Below, one piece after another: positions 10,482 through 23,397 of a stretch of 64,000 nucleotides of DNA. The position numbers were made by a program, and so were the translations under genes. Numbering within the stretch: the stretch's first letter is position 1; each line of letters opens with the position of its first letter. The stretch is from Gnetum montanum. Taxonomy: Eukaryota; Streptophyta; Gnetopsida; Gnetales; Gnetaceae. Under the pieces are notes generated by a model. That model did not search any database. It worked only from the letters and a program-made list of their open reading frames with translations, and was not told where the DNA came from. The stretch is taken from positions 129,889 through 193,888 of the forward strand of contig MNCI01014915.1 of the NCBI GenBank assembly GCA_015680685.1. Direction: 5' to 3'.

Positions 10482-10960
10482 TTATTCGGGAGTTCGGACA
10501 TGGGTTTGACTTTCGAGCATCTCGATCTCCGAACCTCGTTCCTCCTCAACGTTATTGACAATCCTAGGAGTTATTTCATCACTGTGTATTACTACCTCTC
10601 CCCCTGGGTAAGGTAGGTGTATCTCTTGATGTATTGGTGATGAAACTGCCCTCAGTTGGGCTAGCCAGGACCTCCCTAGAATCAGGTTGAAGCCGGGCAT
10701 CTCCTCGACAACGAGAAATGTGGCATCTATTAGGAATTGATCCCCTGCCACAAATTCGATACGCACCGTCCCCTTAACTTGCACCCATGCCCCGTTGAAC
10801 GACTTTAGGCACGATGTCCTTGTAGGAATGATCTAGTCGACCAAGCCCAACTTATCCACTATAGGATAAGGGATGACATTCGCAGCCACACCATCGTCAA
10901 CGTGCACCCTTCAGATCCGATATTGACCAACCCGGATGGTGATAAACATGGGTTCTGTCA
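10482..10960 (-). pseudogene. Aspartic protease region of element T
   Basis: The active-site loop reads VDDGVAANVIPY near 10900-10875, in the place of the usual D-S/T-G. The flap-to-C-terminal part is FLVVEEMPGFNLILGRSWL near 10720-10660, the well-known ILGRxWL signature of gypsy proteases. A TAG follows the active-site loop near 10840, so the frame is broken. The protease would mature the Gag-Pol polyprotein. It is followed on the minus strand by the 5-kb block with the antisense gene instead of directly by RT. Confidence 0.85.
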
Positions 10961-11914
10961 TTACTCAAACTTTCTCTAGATCATCTTTGATGGATTTATC
11001 GTGAAAGGTCAAAGGGGTTGGTTTAGGTTATTCAGCGGCAGGAGGAAGCATAATAGCATATATCACTTTCTCTTCCACTGGTAAGCCTTCATCCACTGGT
11101 ATGGATGTCAGCATACGAACCATAGCCTCACAGTGCTTTTGGGATGTCATAAGTAAGTCATAGAGTCACAGCATTGTATGCTTCTATTTCAAAGCCTACT
11201 TGACTTGCGTAAATGTGGTGAGGAGGTCTCATTCTTAGTTGGGTTGTTTATCCCCTCTGTCTTCTTCCATTCGCCCTAAGAGACGAATCTCCCTAGGCGG
11301 AACAGTGTCGGTCAAAGGATTATGTTTCTTTCTACCAAAGGAAGATGGCTGTATTCCTGTACCCTTATCTTGCCCACAAGGTGCAGGCGCAGGGACAGAG
11401 GCCAGGGGCCTGGGCTTAGCGAAGCCTAGTGTAGAGTTGTTTTTGGTAGCATTAACTGACACATCTCCTTCCTTTTTTTGTTTGGTGGCAGTTGGTGGTT
11501 TTGGTTAGAAGTTTGCCCCTACGTAAAAGGGGCAGCCGGTGGTCTTGGTACCCTAAGGATAAAAGGCACCTTAGGAGTGGGCACAGATGTGGCCATGGCT
11601 TTATTGTTAATGTGAGGTTGAGTTATAGCTGGAGAGGGTGCTTGAATAACGAAGGGTGACCTTGAGACGCTGGTAACTACCGGTGAAGAGCTTGCCCCCT
11701 AGGGTGTAGTAGGTACGCATAAAACAAAGGGCTTTTTAGGTGGTACCTTTCTTTCACTATCTGTACTTACCACGTTGATTGTGTACAGTGCGTTATTTGC
11801 ATTTAATGGGTCCTTGTACACATGCAACACCTAGTTTTTGGGACGGGTTGGACTACTGTCGTCTAGTTTCAGAGAACCATCGTCAATCATGCATTGAATG
11901 TCGTCCTTCAATGC

Positions 11915-14150
11915 CTAGCAGTAATCGGTGTCATGACTACACAATTGATGGTAGTCACAAAAACGATCCAGCTTGAAAGACCTCGGAACTGGTGGTTCAT
12001 TAGATAGGGCTAAACAAGGATTCTTCAGCAATTCACAATGACGCCTGTGACGCTGGAGAGCTTCTTCAGATACTTTCTTATTCTGAATGTATCCTGCCCC
12101 TAATAATTGTTTTAACAGTTCTGAATGCTTTATAGGTAGGGCCGTATATTTTGAGTGATCTTTATACTCGAAGTTTGGCCTTGGCTGGGGGCTTTTCAGG
12201 GGCAGGTGTGTCCTGGCTGGTGCTACTTGCACTAGCCGTGGTCTCGGCAGACACTGTGGGTGTTTTCTTATTATTCTTGTTCTTAGCACCCTCAGCAAGC
12301 GCAGCTACTATCATCGTCATTTCTTTGTCCTTGTCTTTACCCTTATTATTGGCATTTTTATAGGCTACATACGCCGGGTCTTTGCTAGCCTCTGCAGCAT
12401 CCTGGATGCTCTTAGTTTGGGCAAAAGCCTGACTCAAGGAGCTAGGGGCAAGGTAATACAGTTTAGACTTGATGAAGTCATTAACTGCTCCTTTGAAAAT
12501 AGCTAGCAGATGGGCTTTCACGATAGGCTCACGGATTTTTTTCAAAGTAGCACTCCATCGCTGTATAAACCTCTGGACTGGTTCAAGTGGATCTTGCTTC
12601 ACTCCCATAAGTTGGTCTAGCATGTCTTCTGGCTTTAAATTGTACTTAAAGCAAGTCACAAATTGTGTTAGAAGCTCTTCCAAGGTTGAGATGGAAAAGT
12701 GAGGGAGTGCTCGATACCAGTCCAAAGCTTTCCCTCCCAGAGACATTGCAAAGACATGGATAATTGTATGACGCCATTGTTGCAATAATAAGGATTCGGA
12801 CCTGAAGGTAACAAGATGAGCATTAGGATCTCCTTCCCCATTATATTTAGTGAAATGAGGCAAGGACATCCCTGGAGGCAATGACAGCATAGGAACCACT
12901 GGGCTGATAGGATCATCCTGGTAGAAATCCATGATTTGTATCGTATCAAAGCCAGTAGTTTTAAGGCACTTGACTTCCTCAGTGAGGGTCTGAATAAGTA
13001 AAAAGGCTTGATCCAGACTTGGTGATGAAGAAGCCTACGCAGGAGGAGCTGGGGGTTGGACAGGAAGAGCTATGCCAGGCAATGGGAATTGCGTGATGGT
13101 TTGGCTAACGGGCGGTGCTACGGGGGCTATCCCAGCGAACGGAGCAGCCTGTGGAAGCCACCACCCACCGGGTTGAGTAGAGAAAGTGGCTATCGTCGGG
13201 TGTGTAGGATGGAGATTGTAAAGGTATTGTGGGTTTATTTGTGGGACATGCATGGTAGGTGCGGCTAAGGGTTGCGCACCGTATAATGCAAATTGATTAT
13301 GTAAGATGGATGGGATCCACTGACCAGTCGTGGGTTGTTGAACGGATTGTTGTGATTGAATAGTGGTTGTGATCTGTTGCCTTGCGGTCAGTTGTGACAC
13401 TAAGGTTTGTATCAGATTTTGCACTGGGCGGGTCATAGGCGTGGTCTGAGGTTGCACGTGGGGAATGAAATGAGGTGTGGTAGTCGCAGGTACCACTAAC
13501 GGAATGCTGATTACACGTGGTGATGAGACTGCTCCCATGTTATTTTGAGATGGTATTTGCACTTGCAAGATGAATGGTTGTGTGGTGGCCTACGGGATGA
13601 CAGGAATGTGGGTTTGGGTGGTCATGGCTGGATTGAGATGGGCGGCTTCTCCGGTGAGAGAAAATAGGGGATTTATGTATGTGTGAGGGCTGAGGGTATG
13701 GTATGAATCTGCATGTTCAGACTAGGCTGCGAATTCATCTTCCTCCTCTTCCCCGTTTTGTGGTTCTAGAATGGACCGTGTAGCCTGACTCCTAGCCATA
13801 ACCAGTTGGGTCAGGAGTTTATGATAATGCTCGGTCAGGGGGATAATGTCGTAGGTGGTAGGGGTGAAATCTTGACCCCCTCTATGGACCAGCTTAAAAT
13901 TTTGTTTTTCCTCAATCTCAGCTCAGCTAAGGGCAAGCTTTGCCTAGATCTTGATGCAGATGAAATTATATTCTTCAGGAGTCACGATGGTGAATACAGG
14001 ATCTTTGCCCTGTAATCTCAACGAACAACGCGATGGTCCCTGAGATCCTATGGCACCAGAAGCTGGTCCAGTGGTGGCGATGGGATTTACAGATGTGGCA
14101 CCGAAGTCGATGATGATCATAGCGGCAGTGGTTGCATATGTGGAATCCAT
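11915..14150 (-). pseudogene. Gag of element T
   Basis: From the ATG at 14150 a single frame runs to 12162, with a few TAG stops. The N-terminal third (14150-13040) is rich in Pro, Gln and Thr. The retrotransposon Gag domain follows at about 12900-12450, with LGGKALDWYRALP as its signature. A frame change near 12200 leads to a zinc-finger-like FCDYHQLCSHDTDYC at 11963-11919, the arrangement seen in Tat Gag proteins, followed by LKDDIQ. Gag forms the particle that packages the element RNA. A second ATG at 13799 is an alternative start. The stretch 11914-10961 continues as low-complexity Pro/Ser-rich connector with stops. Confidence 0.85.
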
Positions 14151-14165
14151 TTCTCAGATAGGTTA

Positions 14166-15962
14166 ATGACAAGAAATGATAGGATCTAAAAGATGACGGT
14201 CGAACAGAACTATGATTGGGCTTTCTACCCTGTAGGATTCCAAAGGAATCGTTGTTATGACCAATCTACACCTCACGATTTTTCGTAAACTTCCCTAGAG
14301 GTATTACGTCTATGTTTTTATGGACGTGGGTATAGATTTCTTATAGGGCTATCCATAAAATATGGATCAAACCTTTATTACGCCCTCCTTCTAGCACTAG
14401 AAAAATGTAACGATGAAAAACGTCGATCACTAGAAAATACCGAACGAAACCTGTGTACACAGTCTTAACCACGGATCCGTGCGAGGGCCGTGCTGGAGAA
14501 AACGAATCTACAGTGCCCTGAACGGTCTTGTCGATCAAACAGGGACTTACTCAATTAGTAAATTGACGAATATTGCGATAATATGTGTACTAGATATTCT
14601 GTGAAACAATTTGATTTGATAAATCATAAAAGGAGTAGAAAACGATGTAAATGAATTGAAATAACAACAATGTCAATGCGACAAGGAGGATCAGATTTAG
14701 GATGAATGCGCAATTCCAAGATCTATGTTTTGACTTGAAGACTGAGTATATTGTATACAAAGTTCCAATGGCAAACTCCACTTATCTTGTGCAAAGCATA
14801 CACAAAATAATAAGAAAACTGTTCAACAAGGAGTACAGAATGAAGCTCGGTCTACCTCGTAAGCCAAAGATGGGATGCAAGGATGCTCAAGCCTAGATGT
14901 CTATCGATCAACTATTTCTAATCAATAGATCTTGTCAACTGCACTAGACAATCTCTCGATCTTTGATCTTCTCCCTTTGCCTTGGATAGTCTCTGCTCAA
15001 AATTGCCAATGATCGCTGATGGAAAGAACTGTATTTTCGCCAAAGGACTGATTGCTCCTACTACCAATGCTCAAGAAAATGCCTTCTGTCTCTGCTAAAA
15101 GGTGATGCTGCCAGAAAATGCCTCTGATGATCCTCCTGATCCTTTCACCAACTAGAGTATTTATAGGTTTGGTAGTATGTGGAGAAGGCACGACCCTGAT
15201 GACACGTGTTTCAAACCTTCAAAATACTGTTGACTTGGTAAACTTTATGTTGAAAACTGGTCATGTCGCATCATGTTCTTGTTAGGGGGAGCAAAGTACA
15301 CTGTCGACCACTTCTTTTGAAGATGCTTCATGAGTACGCACAATACGCTCATCAGCGTATTGTGCGTGTGGATAGCAAGTGCGCATTTGGTACTACTTTA
15401 GTCAGCTTTATGCTGTATTACACTTGTTTACGCTGCGTTGTGTGGCAGAGCGTAATAGAGCATGGAAGTAGTTGATTCAAGCTATTTTACACTCATTCAC
15501 GTTGCAAAGCGTAATAGAGCGTAAAAATGGTCAACTTCACAATAAATTACGCTTGTCTACGCTGCGTAGCGTAATGAGCGTAAAGCGACCATTCCGCAAA
15601 AAGGAAGAAACCAATTTGCCACGTTTTCTTTGGACTTTGACTTTGGCTTTCTCAAAGCTCATTACGTTTCTCTGCGTAATGGAGCATAAACTCGGGCCTA
15701 AACAAAAGACTTGGTGGAATATGCGACAAGTCTTTCTGATATCGGGCTATGTTAAACAAAGTTACGCTAAGCGACATTACGCTACATTGCGTAACGTAGC
15801 ATAAAGAGAGAAAACAAAGTAAGGTTGAAATTTGTAAGAAACTTGGAGACTTGATGTTGCGTACCTTTTTTCCTTGTCCTGTCTTCTAGATTTTTGTCAC
15901 AAACTCTCGCCTGAATCGTGAATCTTCACCTTAGGCCAATTTGCAATTTCTATGGTGTTTCA
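14166..15962 (-). repeat. 5' LTR of element T (inner end approximate)
   Basis: The outer end at 15962 is fixed by the match to the 84-bp left LTR fragment. The U3 part (15962 to about 15166) holds the GCGTAA/TTACGC array. The inner end is only a guess: TGACAAG at 14166 would give an LTR of about 1.8 kb ending CA on the minus strand, 15 bases ahead of the Gag ATG. I could not recognise a tRNA primer site there. Confidence 0.55.
15158..15166 (-). promoter_or_regulatory. TATA box of the element T LTR
   Basis: CTATAAATA on the minus strand, about 800 bases inside the LTR and just downstream of the GCGTAA/TTACGC array. It is the same TATA sequence seen in the LTRs of elements A, B, D and G. Confidence 0.65.
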
Positions 15963-16009
15963 CCAGCCAACAAACCATCCCCATAAGCCAACTTCCAAAT
16001 CTACATTCA

Positions 16010-17760
16010 AAATAAGGCAATGTAGGTGCATTAGCAAGGGAACACCTAGGGTAATGTAGGTGCATTAGCAGTTATAGAGAACCACGATAATGTAGGGTGA
16101 CTAAGGTAGTTATTGTGCTGCATTTTTGTGAAACATGCACAATGGGCTTTAGTAGGGAATGAGTCCTTGAGTTTCCCCAAACAACCCCAAAGTAACCCTA
16201 GCCATTCCTTATCTAAAGTCCCTTAGCACCAAGGATCAGACATAACCAACAATCATGATTAATAGTAGATCAGCCCAGTAGGGGAGATAGATTAAGATAT
16301 AGATTGGGAAGATAGATTGGAGTTTGTGCACCAACTAACGATATATTGGGAAGACTAGCCTACCCTATATGCATTTCCATGAAATGCGACTAAGGTACTT
16401 AGTGTGCATTGATTCTCAATGTGACATCTATTGCCTACATAATAACAAGAACTAATAGAGCATAGTATGTACATGTGTTTCACACAAACACAACTAATGC
16501 TACTGGCTTCACCAACATATTTCTTATTTTGGGTAACCAACCTATCATAGAGTAGATGAGCAGACATTAACTTGATTGAGTCAGCCCATCACCAAGATGA
16601 GAGGAAAGATAGATTGTCAGTTCTCTATTCACAACTAATTCATAGTCTTCCAAACCCATTCTAGTGTAAGAGTAGTGATAGGTTGCTCAAGGTTGATATC
16701 AAAGGAGAGGAATCAGTTGATAATTTTTTCATTAGACCAGTGCACCTGGTAATGTCATAGTAGATTGCGTAATCCTAGAATAAGTACTAATTCTTCTATG
16801 TTTTTCAATACCCTTGTCATAGTAGACTGCATCCATTATAGACATGTAGTAGAATTATTCTATGAAGTAAGCTACCTGAGGCATATTCTTTGACACGTAC
16901 ATACTACCCTGGAAGAATGAGACCAAGAACTACAAGATCTCTTCTATTTTCTAGCATCCCAACCCATATTTCTGGTACCACTACCCAACTAAGTGAGCAA
17001 AATTCAATTACTTTAAGTTTTCTCATTCAAGAATGTGATCTATATATAATACAACCTTCATTCCTTTGGTTCTAAGCATGGTGTAAGGTTTGGTTGTGAT
17101 CCAAAAAAGAGCTAGTTGGAAAGATTCTATTACTTAGCTAGAAAGATAGAGATTCTCTATTTTGTGTGTGCACCCCCACCAAAATGGAATGACAAATGAG
17201 GAGGAACTTGAGGACTTGTTCCTTGCTAAAGCCATTACAAATGTAAATCAAAATAACATATAAAATTCCAAAATGTCATTCATTATTATGGATAGAACAT
17301 GTCAATAAAACTTATGTAGTAAACATTCATGTCAAAAGGTATGGGCTTTGAGGAAAAGATATGATCTTGGGATAATGTAGGGTGACTATTAAGGTTACTG
17401 TGCTATGTCATAAGGAACATGCATAATGGGAACTCATGAACTAAGTTACCCTATTACATGGGCTATTGTTCTTCAATGGGAGATACCCTAGTCATTCAGG
17501 AGAACTCACATAGTTTGTTCCCCACCCCTTCCAAGGCCCTATGTGTGTGTTTCACGGAAACTCAGCACTGTAAATGCCTTAGTCACCCAGAGTTACCTTG
17601 GTCATTTGGGGGAACTTGAGGATTTGTTCCTTGTGTTAGTGGGGGAACTCACGTAGTTCATTCCCCACCCCTTCCAGGGCCCTAAGTATGCATTTCATGA
17701 AAATGCAACATGGTAACTACCTTAGGTGCCCTACATTACCCTCTAGATCTTCAGCTAGAA
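16010..17760. repeat. Cluster of diffuse short repeats in both orientations
   Basis: The motif TAATGTAGGGTGACTAAGG followed by GTTA-TGTGCT and a TGAAACATGCA end recurs at about 16088 and 17372. It appears inverted at about 17520-17600 and 17690-17750. Shorter copies (AATGTAGGTGCATTAGCA) lie at 16019 and 16053. Copies are degenerate. No gene is visible. It may be the remains of a high-copy non-coding repeat. Confidence 0.55.
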
Positions 17761-18493
17761 AATGCTCATGGGATGAAAGGTAGTCAAAATTTTCCACTAG
17801 CTCAAGACTATTGTTGCAATCCTAAACTAGCTCACACTACCTACTATCCACCTATATAACCTTTAAATCACAAGTATATCACAAAAATAGGATATGAGCA
17901 TATAATTGAGGATGACATGTGATGGCCTAATGAGTGGGAGGACAGGATCTAGTAATGAACACTACTAACTGCTACGAAGGGTGGCTAGATGGGATGCTCT
18001 CTAATCTTTTAATACAATGTGGATCATCCTAAAAGGATATCAACGAACTTGTGTTGAGTTGATGTATGATCTTAGGGCCCACTGGTGAAAGTTAGGAAGT
18101 AAGCAATTCTAAAAGAGTGAGCTCCCCATAGAATAGAAGCAAGCTAGTTTCTCCACACTTCTCTTAGGAGTTATGGTTTAGTGAAAACTTCTGGGATCAA
18201 CTAAAATGCTTTGTAATTATCACCTATATCAACATACAACAATGATAACTAATATGAACAAATATGATTGAAATCATCTGGCCTATGAAATTCAATAAGC
18301 GTTGATCCATAATCCTAGATTACAAAACTCACCACTTTCTTCAGAAGATATCCAATACATATTTTACAATATAAGCAAAGGTAGATATTGGTTTAGTTCC
18401 ATGTATAGGTGATACATACCAAAGGTTCCTAGTAAAGTGGGTCTGAGGCCCCTCACTATTCCTACCCTCAGGGATAGACTAGTGCTATGAGGT

Positions 18494-18850
18494 ATGCATC
18501 TATATATGTCTTACATCTATGATCTTACATTCTCTAAAACATCTCATAGGTTTAGAAAAGCCTGCGGCTGCATAACCTACTATAGTTCCATCCATCAACG
18601 GGGGAAAATAAGCAAAAGTAGCTTCTTTGATAATGTCCCACATAGCAACCTTTTGAAAGTAGTGAAAGGGTACCAAATTGTACTAGAGATCATCCAACTA
18701 ATTAGTGACTATCTAACCACCTCTATTCTAGATAAGGAACACAAGGACAACACATGTTATGAGGTTGGCATGGCATGGCAATTTATCCCATACTTGTAAA
18801 ATTTGATTGAAACTCATATGATAAGAAACATGAATCCCAAATGTACCATA
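18494..18850 (+). pseudogene. Reverse-transcriptase-like relic 1
   Basis: A 101-codon frame contains HRFRKACG, then FFDNVPHSNLLKVV, then LISDYLTTSI, and beyond it YEVGMAWQF-PYL-N. The order resembles the FRxGR, FD-I-H-LL, LI--YL and GxPQG-SPLL-N blocks of non-LTR or group II intron-type reverse transcriptases. It does not match the Ty3 elements around it. No YxDD block is seen in this piece. The copy is degraded, and the match was made by eye. Confidence 0.35.
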
Positions 18851-20129
18851 CATGCATAGATGACCTGATAATGGGAATGGATCATAGACAAAAGCACATT
18901 GACTTTGCCTTCATTCTCAATTATGGTTGTCTTACCAAAAGGAGGTTTTGGAGGACCATGAATCAAGCTTCCACCTTGGCCTTAAGGTAACCTTACAATC
19001 ACCTATTCAAATGCCACGTAGTTAAATATGAAAACCAAAGTTGGTCAGTTCATCACAATTCTGATGCCCTAAATATTATTAGTATAATTAACCAACTTTT
19101 GAAATCCAACTTGATATATTATTGCCTATGTGCATCTAAAGGGGAAAGGGTGATCCTATTTATCCAAAATTACTTTGTGAGGCTTACCTTGACATATTTA
19201 CTTAATGGACTAGGTGCGGATGATCACCAAAAGACTCAAGTGAACATCATGTGGAATAGCTATTTGTGTGCCAGTGGCCAACTAAGAATCACTAGCTGCA
19301 ATGAGCTTGAGTTAATAATAAAAGAGCTTTGCTATCGTCACAATCCTAAGGCACTTACATGGAAGAGATTGTTTAATATTCTCAAGCTATCAGCTAGCTA
19401 TCACTACTAGGAAATCTTCCGAGTCTATGAATGTGCTATGATTAAATCTATTTATCAAATCAATAATATACCAATTACATAGGAAAAAGTGGAATCGTGT
19501 ATCATAACATGGATAGGCATACCAATGACCTATGGAACCTGTAGCTAAGGAAGTGTGAAGTGAATAGAAAGTTAGTTCGAGTAACTATAAATACATAAAT
19601 AAATATTATATTAATGTATTAATGATCTAGCTAATGGGGTAAATCGAGCCTATACATGGATCAAGTGACCAGAACTAGCCACCTAACATGCACACCAAGC
19701 TATCTACCTATTAGAAAGTCTATAAATATGGTGGATTAAGGGGAAACTTACTACTACTACTATATAATAAAAACTTACTAGGAAAACTTATTATATAATA
19801 TCTAAATATCCCTTGGTATTCTCACCCCCTCCCTATGGTATCATGACCTAACTCACCAAACGTGCTAGCATTTGGGTCACATAAAGTTGAATTGGTGCAC
19901 ACTAAGATCATGAAAGTATGAACTAATTTCATGGAGATAATGCTAGTAATGTCCAAGGAGGAGGATACTATGAGATAGTATCCTAGTAAAGGTGACACAC
20001 ACAAACAAACTGATTAAATGATTTACATTATTAACAATAATATGAAGACTGCTTAGTAGACTGAGACTCTAACTCAATGCTCATAATGATGAGAGTGTTC
20101 TAGCAAGTAGATATGTACAATGTAATTTG

Positions 20130-20153
20130 AATATATATATATATATATATATA
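20130..20153. repeat. (AT)n microsatellite
   Basis: About 12 perfect AT units. Confidence 0.95.
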
Positions 20154-20928
20154 ATGACTCCCTTCACTAGCATGATTGTATAATTTTTTGACTAGATAAA
20201 TGCTAAGATCTCTCGCATGACAACTTTAGTGGGGAACAAGTCCCCAAGTTCCCTTTTTTACAAAGGAACCATTCCATAGCTTCCTAAAAGAAAGTCACCT
20301 AAACTAGAAAGATAAGAACCTAGGAATGAAAAATTTAGGTGCATCCTATTCAAGGAACCAAACTATGTGCATCACTTCTACACTCACCAACTATCAACTA
20401 CAATTTGAAAGCCAACAGTTTCATGAAAGAACCTTGCAATAGCACTTAGAGTGAGCCAAGATGGTAAGTGCTACCTAAGTCTCGAGGTAAAGGAGTAAGA
20501 AATTACTCTCTTGGACAAAAAGAGGGGAGTTATTTTTCCTACCTCAATCAATTATGTTATGGTATTATGGCTTAACTTGATTTATAAAATTAAGATAGAA
20601 AGTAGTCAATTAACTACATCAAGCAGGTCCAGTGGTGTTCTCTTATTGATAATAACCATTCAAGGTATCTAACTACCTGAGTTATCTAGGAAAGAAGGAT
20701 ATATATTGTTGTATTATGCCTAGGTGATGTGTTTTCTAATTGATTGTCTCCTTGATTGGCTTTATGGTCTTGGATTTAGTTAGTAGGTATGGAGTTGGAT
20801 CATTGTCAATTAGGCTGCTCCAGAGTTCTTGCTATGATTCTAGTTGGGTTTCAAGGGCTTTAATAGGGAACAAGTCCCTGAGTTACCCCATTCACTGAGA
20901 ATCTTCCAATAGAAGATTCCTTACTAAT

Positions 20929-21290
20929 GTGGGGAATGAGTCCCCAAGTTACCCCTATGCAAAATCATTGTTAGAGAATCTTATCCAAGCCTTTTTTATG
21001 GTGGACATTAGAGATAAAGTGGGCAATTCTTACAAACTGGCTAAGGTAGAAATTCAACAAGGGGCTAGCATATCATGGACTCTCCTTAACATCTATCTAA
21101 GTAACTTTGCTTACAATCACTCTTCCCATGAGTACTTGTATCTTACGTACATGAATGATTTCTACTTTGGTATTCCAAATGCCAACGAATATTCTAAAAA
21201 AAAGGTGCTAGATTTTTTAAGTCAAAACGTAAGTACTTTGCATCTTAGGTGTACACACCAAGTACTTGAGCTAGAGGAGAAAGGGTAACA
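20929..21290 (+). pseudogene. Reverse-transcriptase-like relic 2
   Basis: A 119-codon frame has IQQGASISWTLLNIYLSNF, which fits the QG--SP-L-NIYL motif B block. YLTYMNDFYFGI follows, in the position of YADDF-IGI, and then FLSQNVSTLHL. The spacing resembles group II intron maturases or related non-LTR enzymes; the second catalytic position is Asn-Asp instead of Asp-Asp. It overlaps in content with relic 1, so these may be two decayed copies. A mitochondrial DNA insertion is one possible source, but nothing nearby proves it. Confidence 0.4.
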
Positions 21291-23202
21291 TTTGGGATTA
21301 GATGTCAAAATGTTTGGCTATAAGCTAAGAATAATAGCTTCATTCAAGCACCTCATAACTAAATGGAATGGGAAATACACATCCCAAACTAGCTTTCCCT
21401 TAACCTCTCTTGACTGTCTTGGTCATGGCTACTAGGTAACTCTTTTGGTTGTTCAAAACAATGCACTGAGAATTCTATTGAAGAAAGTGGTGCTAAGGAA
21501 AATGTTAAAATTTAGAAGATGTAGTGTGCTCATTCGAAGAATGAGCTTATTGTAACCTTACCCTTATTTATTATTTACATATCAACCTAGCTATCTTACC
21601 ATTCTACTCAAGAGCCTTAGGGATGCAACTGCCTCTAAAGAATGACACCTTTGGAGATGTTGTAGCTTGATATTGACTACTCACCGCTCACACCCATCGA
21701 TAGAAAGCTAGCTAGTGGACTAATGGTTTTCCTATCTACCTAATGATCCATAATTACTAGAAGAGGCATTGCATGCATGGTATATTAGATGGACTAGGTA
21801 AGAGGATGTAATGTTGTAAAATGAAAGAGTAATTGGAAGGGTTGAGAGAAACTAAGAATGATAAAGGACTTTAGTGGGGAACAGGTCCTCAAGTTACCCT
21901 AATCACTCCAAGTAGAGATGACATGCAATGAGTTGAACATATAGAAGTTGCAATATATGTGTGAATATATGGTGGAATTTGCTAATATGTCAAAAGAATC
22001 CTAGGAAGTCAGTGAATCACAAATATGAGCTCTGCTAAGCATACTGCTTCCATCAAGCAGAGCATGGAAGGAAGTAACAGCCCACTGCTTTAGTCATAGA
22101 ATAGAATCCTACCAAAATTCAATATTACATAATATAAGTGGTCCTATAATGCAAGACTTATGCAACCAAATAAGTATGGAAAATAACCATGGGGAACTCC
22201 CTAGAAGTCCTCAATAACAACAAATAAAATTTGGAAATGACCACATCAATCAGAAGTATGAAAATATTTCTAGGTGGACTAATGGTCCTATTGCCCAAAC
22301 TTAGGAAAACCTCTATGCAGTTAGCCTTGGGAAAATGGAAATGTCGTTTGTTAACTCCACATTAATTTCCAAGTAAGTTATCAATAAATAAATGCTATAG
22401 CCAAGTAAGTTACCAACAAAATGATGACTACCATAGTCATATTGTCACTAACAATGGTACCACATAACTTCTAGGCTCATCCATAGAGAAGTAAATAAAC
22501 TCTTCAACTAACTAACCATGCAATCTACTACTCCATGAAATGGTAGAACAATGAGAGATCTAACTAAAAGATTGCAGTGACCTAAGAAGGCCACCCTTGG
22601 CTCTTTAGGTAAACAGTGGAAATCTATACCTGTGCTATCATACCCGGCTATATGTGAAAGATAACCCAATCATGGACTTGTCACTCAATGACCATATAGT
22701 CTTTCCCTCCACAAACCAATAAGACCAAACTTTAGTTTCATCTTCACTCAAGTCCTCCTAAGAGAAAGTGCCAAAGTTTTTAGTTAATATGTTGCTTACT
22801 GTAAATAGGAAGAGCTCATGTAGGAAAGAAGGAGAACTAAGTACCTCATTGGTGCTCACTATCACATCCTATCCTACCATTGGCGAAGAACAAACCAAGC
22901 TTTGTAACATATTATCGATCACAATAACGTAGGGAAATTATGTTACTATTTCTCTGCTGCCTATCACCTTGATCGTCATTCCAATATGGTGCAGAAATCA
23001 CGCCCCAGGAGACCTTCATCCAATCTATTGGCCACTCTAAGGATTTTTCTGTGAGTGGGGGAAATGAATTTGTTCACTCCAACTACCAATCGTGGCTTAC
23101 CCATTCCACCAATATTTACATGATATACCCATGGCTTTATTGATAGGTATTGATCATTTTTTTTTTTATCTGTAGTACATTGTAGTGTCTAGCTATTATG
23201 GT

Positions 23203-23397
23203 GGAGGCTTTCAAGGTTATGACTCTATAGCAACATGAGCCCAAAGTGGGGAAAAATAGCCTAGATAAGTACCAAAAGGTCCAAGTAAAAACATAGAAAA
23301 GTCATAGTGCTCACTAAGACCTTTTAGTACTTGGCTAGGCTATTTTGCTCCACTTTGGGCCCTTGTTCTTGTAGAGTCATGACCTCAAAAGCCTTTG
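23203..23397. repeat. Long inverted repeat, arms about 80 bp, loop about 36 bp
   Basis: The left arm 23203-23282 and the right arm 23318-23397 are reverse complements with few mismatches; for example GCCCAAAGTGG, AAATAGCCTAG and AAGTAC-AAAAGGTC pair with their partners. The transcript would fold into a near-perfect hairpin. It has no coding content. It may be a foldback/MITE-type element or a small-RNA-producing hairpin. Confidence 0.8.

Larger units (their letters stand above)
1..15962 (-). mobile_element. Element T: Tat-lineage Ty3/gypsy LTR retrotransposon, cut by left window edge
   Basis: On the minus strand the order is LTR, gag, protease, a 5-kb block holding an antisense gene, RT, double RNase H, integrase, a tandem-repeat region and the 3' LTR. 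The last 84 bp of the right LTR (15879-15962) recur at 1-84, which fixes the element's limits. Tat-lineage (Ogre/Retand/Grande) membership rests on a second RNase H domain between the Ty3-type RNase H and integrase, and on tandem repeats downstream of integrase. Both are known hallmarks of that clade. All genes carry stop codons, so this copy is dead. The target duplication cannot be checked because the left flank lies outside the window. Confidence 0.9.
17761..23200. other. Gene-poor intergenic DNA
   Basis: Apart from the two reverse-transcriptase-like relics, the AT microsatellite and scattered GGGGAAC-AAGTCCCC motifs listed separately, I see no coding region, RNA gene or terminal repeat here. 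Base composition is AT-rich and open frames are short. Confidence 0.6.

Noticed and set aside
14166-14190. Primer-binding site of element T
   Set aside because: No tRNA-complementary TGG-start sequence is convincing between the presumed LTR end and the Gag ATG, so none is called.
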